Program-made: the position numbers and the translations under genes
Part shown: piece after piece, positions 61,876 through 64,000 of the stretch
How positions within the stretch are numbered: the first letter of the stretch is position 1
How the letters are laid out: every line of letters begins with the position of its first letter
Source: Rhabditoides inermis
Taxonomy: Eukaryota > Nematoda > Chromadorea > Rhabditida > Rhabditidae
Assembly (NCBI GenBank): GCA_963966185.1
Contig: CAWZYM010000145.1
Location: forward strand, 164,001 to 228,000
Direction: 5' to 3'
DNA: 64,000 nt
Notes under the pieces: generated by a model
Databases searched by the model: none
What the model was told of the DNA's origin: nothing
What the model saw: only the letters and a program-made list of their open reading frames with translations

Positions 61876-64000
61876 GGGAGAGAGAGAGGGAGAAGGATAG
61901 GAGAGAGAGGGAGAGGAGAGAGGGAGAGGAGAGAGAGGGAGAGATTCGCCTCGCAGCCCGACGGTGGATGGAACGACGACTGGCACTCCTTGCTCCATGC
62001 CTTGTACTTACACAGCCACCTTCCCCGGCGGAGGATTCACCGGGCTGCAGGTCGGACAATCATACTGAATACCTCTCGCTCTCTCTTTCTCTTTCTCTCT
62101 CGCTCTCTCCCTCCCTCTCACTCTCAACTGACGAGTGGACTGGCTTGTCTAGAGTGTCGTGTTGCAGATCGCTTCGTACTCCGCCAACGGCACCGTCATC
62201 ACCTTCTCCGAGGGCGGGACCACGATCGCTGCGTGAGTCTTGTTCACACTACAAGGTCTCTATCTCTGTTCAGCTTCAACTCAACGACGACGACGGACCA
62301 GAACAAGTTTCCGTACAACTACAAGTCCTTCACCGACACCCTCAAAATCGAGGCGCAGCCCGGAGACGTCGGTGTGTCAATCAGTTCGTACCAATTACTA
62401 CACCTCACATGTCACATCTCATTCTCTAGCCTGTACAGTGCTCATGAGTTGATATTTTAGACGGGCCTTTTACAACTCGTGCGATATGAAGAACATGTAC
62501 AACATGACAATACAGAAAGCAAACACAACATAATGATCATGAAATGGATGAGATTCATATTGTATAGCGTGGATCGTGAGACTGGGGAGTTGATAGCTGG
62601 AGAGTTGGGAAGTCGGAAGATGGTGATGCGTGTGTGTTTGCAGTGGGTCGGTACGTGATCGTGGCGCGCTTTTCGCCCAACCTGCGCACCACCGACGCCC
62701 CCACCACCACCACACCCGCACCAGTCACCACGCCCTACCATGGTGAGTGCCCCGCACACTTTCCCTCTATCCTGCTATGTAACTAAAAGAGTATAAATGA
62801 AGAGAGGATTTCAAAATCGATATTCATTACGCTAATCAATCATTAATATTTCCATAAAGCTGTCTTATCAGAGAGTTTGGCGAGAAGGGGTCCTATCGGA
62901 CACGTCTCTCTCACGACTCTGTTACAGTTGTCCGACTACAGAAGTGATGAGATAGTAAGCAATGCTCTCAACAGGTGACTTCGGCCAGAACCCCGCCCTC
63001 ATTTCCCTCGATCTGGCCGTCTTCGTCGATTCGAGCACCGGAAACGGAAACGACATGTTCCTGAAGGTAAGTACTAGCGACCGATGTGCACATCAAAACA
63101 TCGAGACGTTGAGCATCAGTGTAGGGCAGATTTAATCCAAACTTGGATCAATCGTGGATTAATCTAAATCCTAGTTCTAAATCTATATATTGTTGTAAAT
63201 CTAATTCTATATATTGTTGTAATCAAAATTCAAAATCCAATTTAGATTAGGATTTTGCCCAACGCTAATGAGCATTTTGGCCGTGTCTGTGTTTTTTCGG
63301 TTAAAAAGAGAGAAGAGTATTTTTATCTGATATGTTTTTTCCAGGCGAAGCAATTTGCACAGACTGTGGTGAAGAACCTCGAAGTGGTCACCCAGGACGA
63401 CAAGGTATTCATACCTCCCTCCCTCCCTGACAACTCCTAATTCTTGCTTCTCAGGATCTCGGAACCCGTCTGTCTCTTATCACCATGATTCCCATCCCCG
63501 CCGCCGGAGGGTGAGTGAGAAGACACGCCCACTGTAACCACGCAAATCGTCGCTGACCAATAGCCACGATTTGATCAATATTTACTTTTATCAATCATGA
63601 TTCCTGACATCACGAAGGGAGAGGACCACGTAATTAGATGTTATGCGCTCAAGCTCCGCCCCTCTGACTCCGCCCCTTCTTAGACTATCTGGTGCTCCGT
63701 GGCATCTGTCCCAAGCCGACTTCAACAACGGACTCAATGGAATCGCCGCGTTTCCCGGACCTGCCGCTTACTTTAAACCGTGAGTGGAGAGAGAGAGAAA
63801 AAGAGAGAGAGAAGGGAAGAGAAAGAGAAGGGAAGAGAAAGGGAGAGAGAGGGGAGAGAGAGATAGATCGGGAGAGAGATCGGGCGAGAGAGAGGGGGAG
63901 GGAGGAAGGAAGAGAAGAAGAGAGAGAGGAAGGGAGAGAAAAGGAGAGAGAAGGAGAAAGAGAGATAGGGTGAAACAGAGAGGGAGAGCGGGAGAGGTAA
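61633..64000 (+). CDS. Secreted protein with N-terminal Cys/Thr-rich module and vWA domain (partial)
   Basis: Ten exons can be joined from ATG 61633 to the donor after 63779, then the gene leaves the window. The signal peptide is MSRWSLLLALAALVAGASA. The first module has a cysteine group (DCKCVNN, PCSMPCTYTATFPGGG), then ITFSEGGTTIAAF and LKIEAQPGDV, a beta-rich pattern resembling nematode CUB-like modules. A Thr/Pro linker (TTDAPTTTTPAPVTTP) follows. The vWA domain begins LDLAVFVDSSTGNGNDMF, with DSSTG at the metal-binding DxSxS position, then AKQFAQTVVKNLEVV and RLSLITMIP. Nematode proteins with this layout often continue into C-type lectin domains, but that part is not visible. The third vWA-like gene of this window, and the one with the best-preserved metal site. 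Confidence 0.83.
61818..61945 (+). repeat. (GA)n and GGGA purine tract
   Basis: Purine-only run in the second intron of the last gene. A comparable run fills 63786-63990 after its last visible exon. Confidence 0.9.

Overview
The window looks like a nuclear segment from a free-living type of nematode. The genes have many short exons, typically 50-200 bp, with YYYCAG-type 3' splice sites. Several start codons sit directly after a splice acceptor with no visible upstream exon, as expected for trans-splicing. The gene set includes a major-sperm-protein-domain protein, an ALG-type Argonaute, an ELT-type GATA factor and small secreted proteins. The genus cannot be fixed from sequence alone; a diplogastrid/rhabditid worm is my inference. 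Introns and flanks are unusually rich in CT/GA microsatellites.

Layout, left to right. 1-863 (-): endonuclease domain of a non-LTR retrotransposon, cut by the window edge. 1049-6920 (+): quiescin sulfhydryl oxidase with its 5' exon(s) unseen. 7220-7968: foldback element. 9325-11179 (+): single-pass membrane protein. 12613-17662 (+): GATA zinc-finger factor. 19369-24278 (-): ALG-1/2-like Argonaute of 18 coding exons, with a foldback element and a tRNA-like SINE in one intron. 26144-26835 (+): TRAPPC1/BET5. 27658-28014 (+): small six-cysteine secreted protein. 29292-32631 and 33970-40699 (+): two neighbouring proteins with von Willebrand A-like folds and degenerate metal sites; their introns carry several MITE-type elements. 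41064-42125: nested inverted-repeat elements. 42205-43754: GA minisatellite plus a tandemly duplicated small gene on the minus strand. 44399-45840 (+): MSP-domain protein. 46521-49009 (+): secreted protein with a basic C-terminus and two GC-AG introns.

50053-58572 is the most unusual part. A BEL/Pao-type LTR retrotransposon (LTRs at 50400-50762 and 57302-57663, 5-bp target duplication GTCGC) is inserted inside exon 2 of a small secreted-protein gene, whose halves now lie about 7.3 kb apart. The element keeps gag, but its protease block is inverted, and most of pol is missing. A 1,867-bp inverted repeat (54565-56431 / 56706-58572) covers the 3' LTR, the target duplication and adjacent host DNA. 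Between the arms lies a complete gene for a small, probably GPI-anchored protein.

59577-60608 (+) encodes a small CPYC/CPAC zinc-ribbon protein of LITAF type. 61633-64000 (+) is the start of a secreted protein with a better-preserved vWA metal site, cut by the right edge. No operon, CRISPR array or rRNA gene was seen. The genes look like independent eukaryotic transcription units in secretion/redox, RNA silencing, gut-type transcription, vesicle traffic and extracellular functions.
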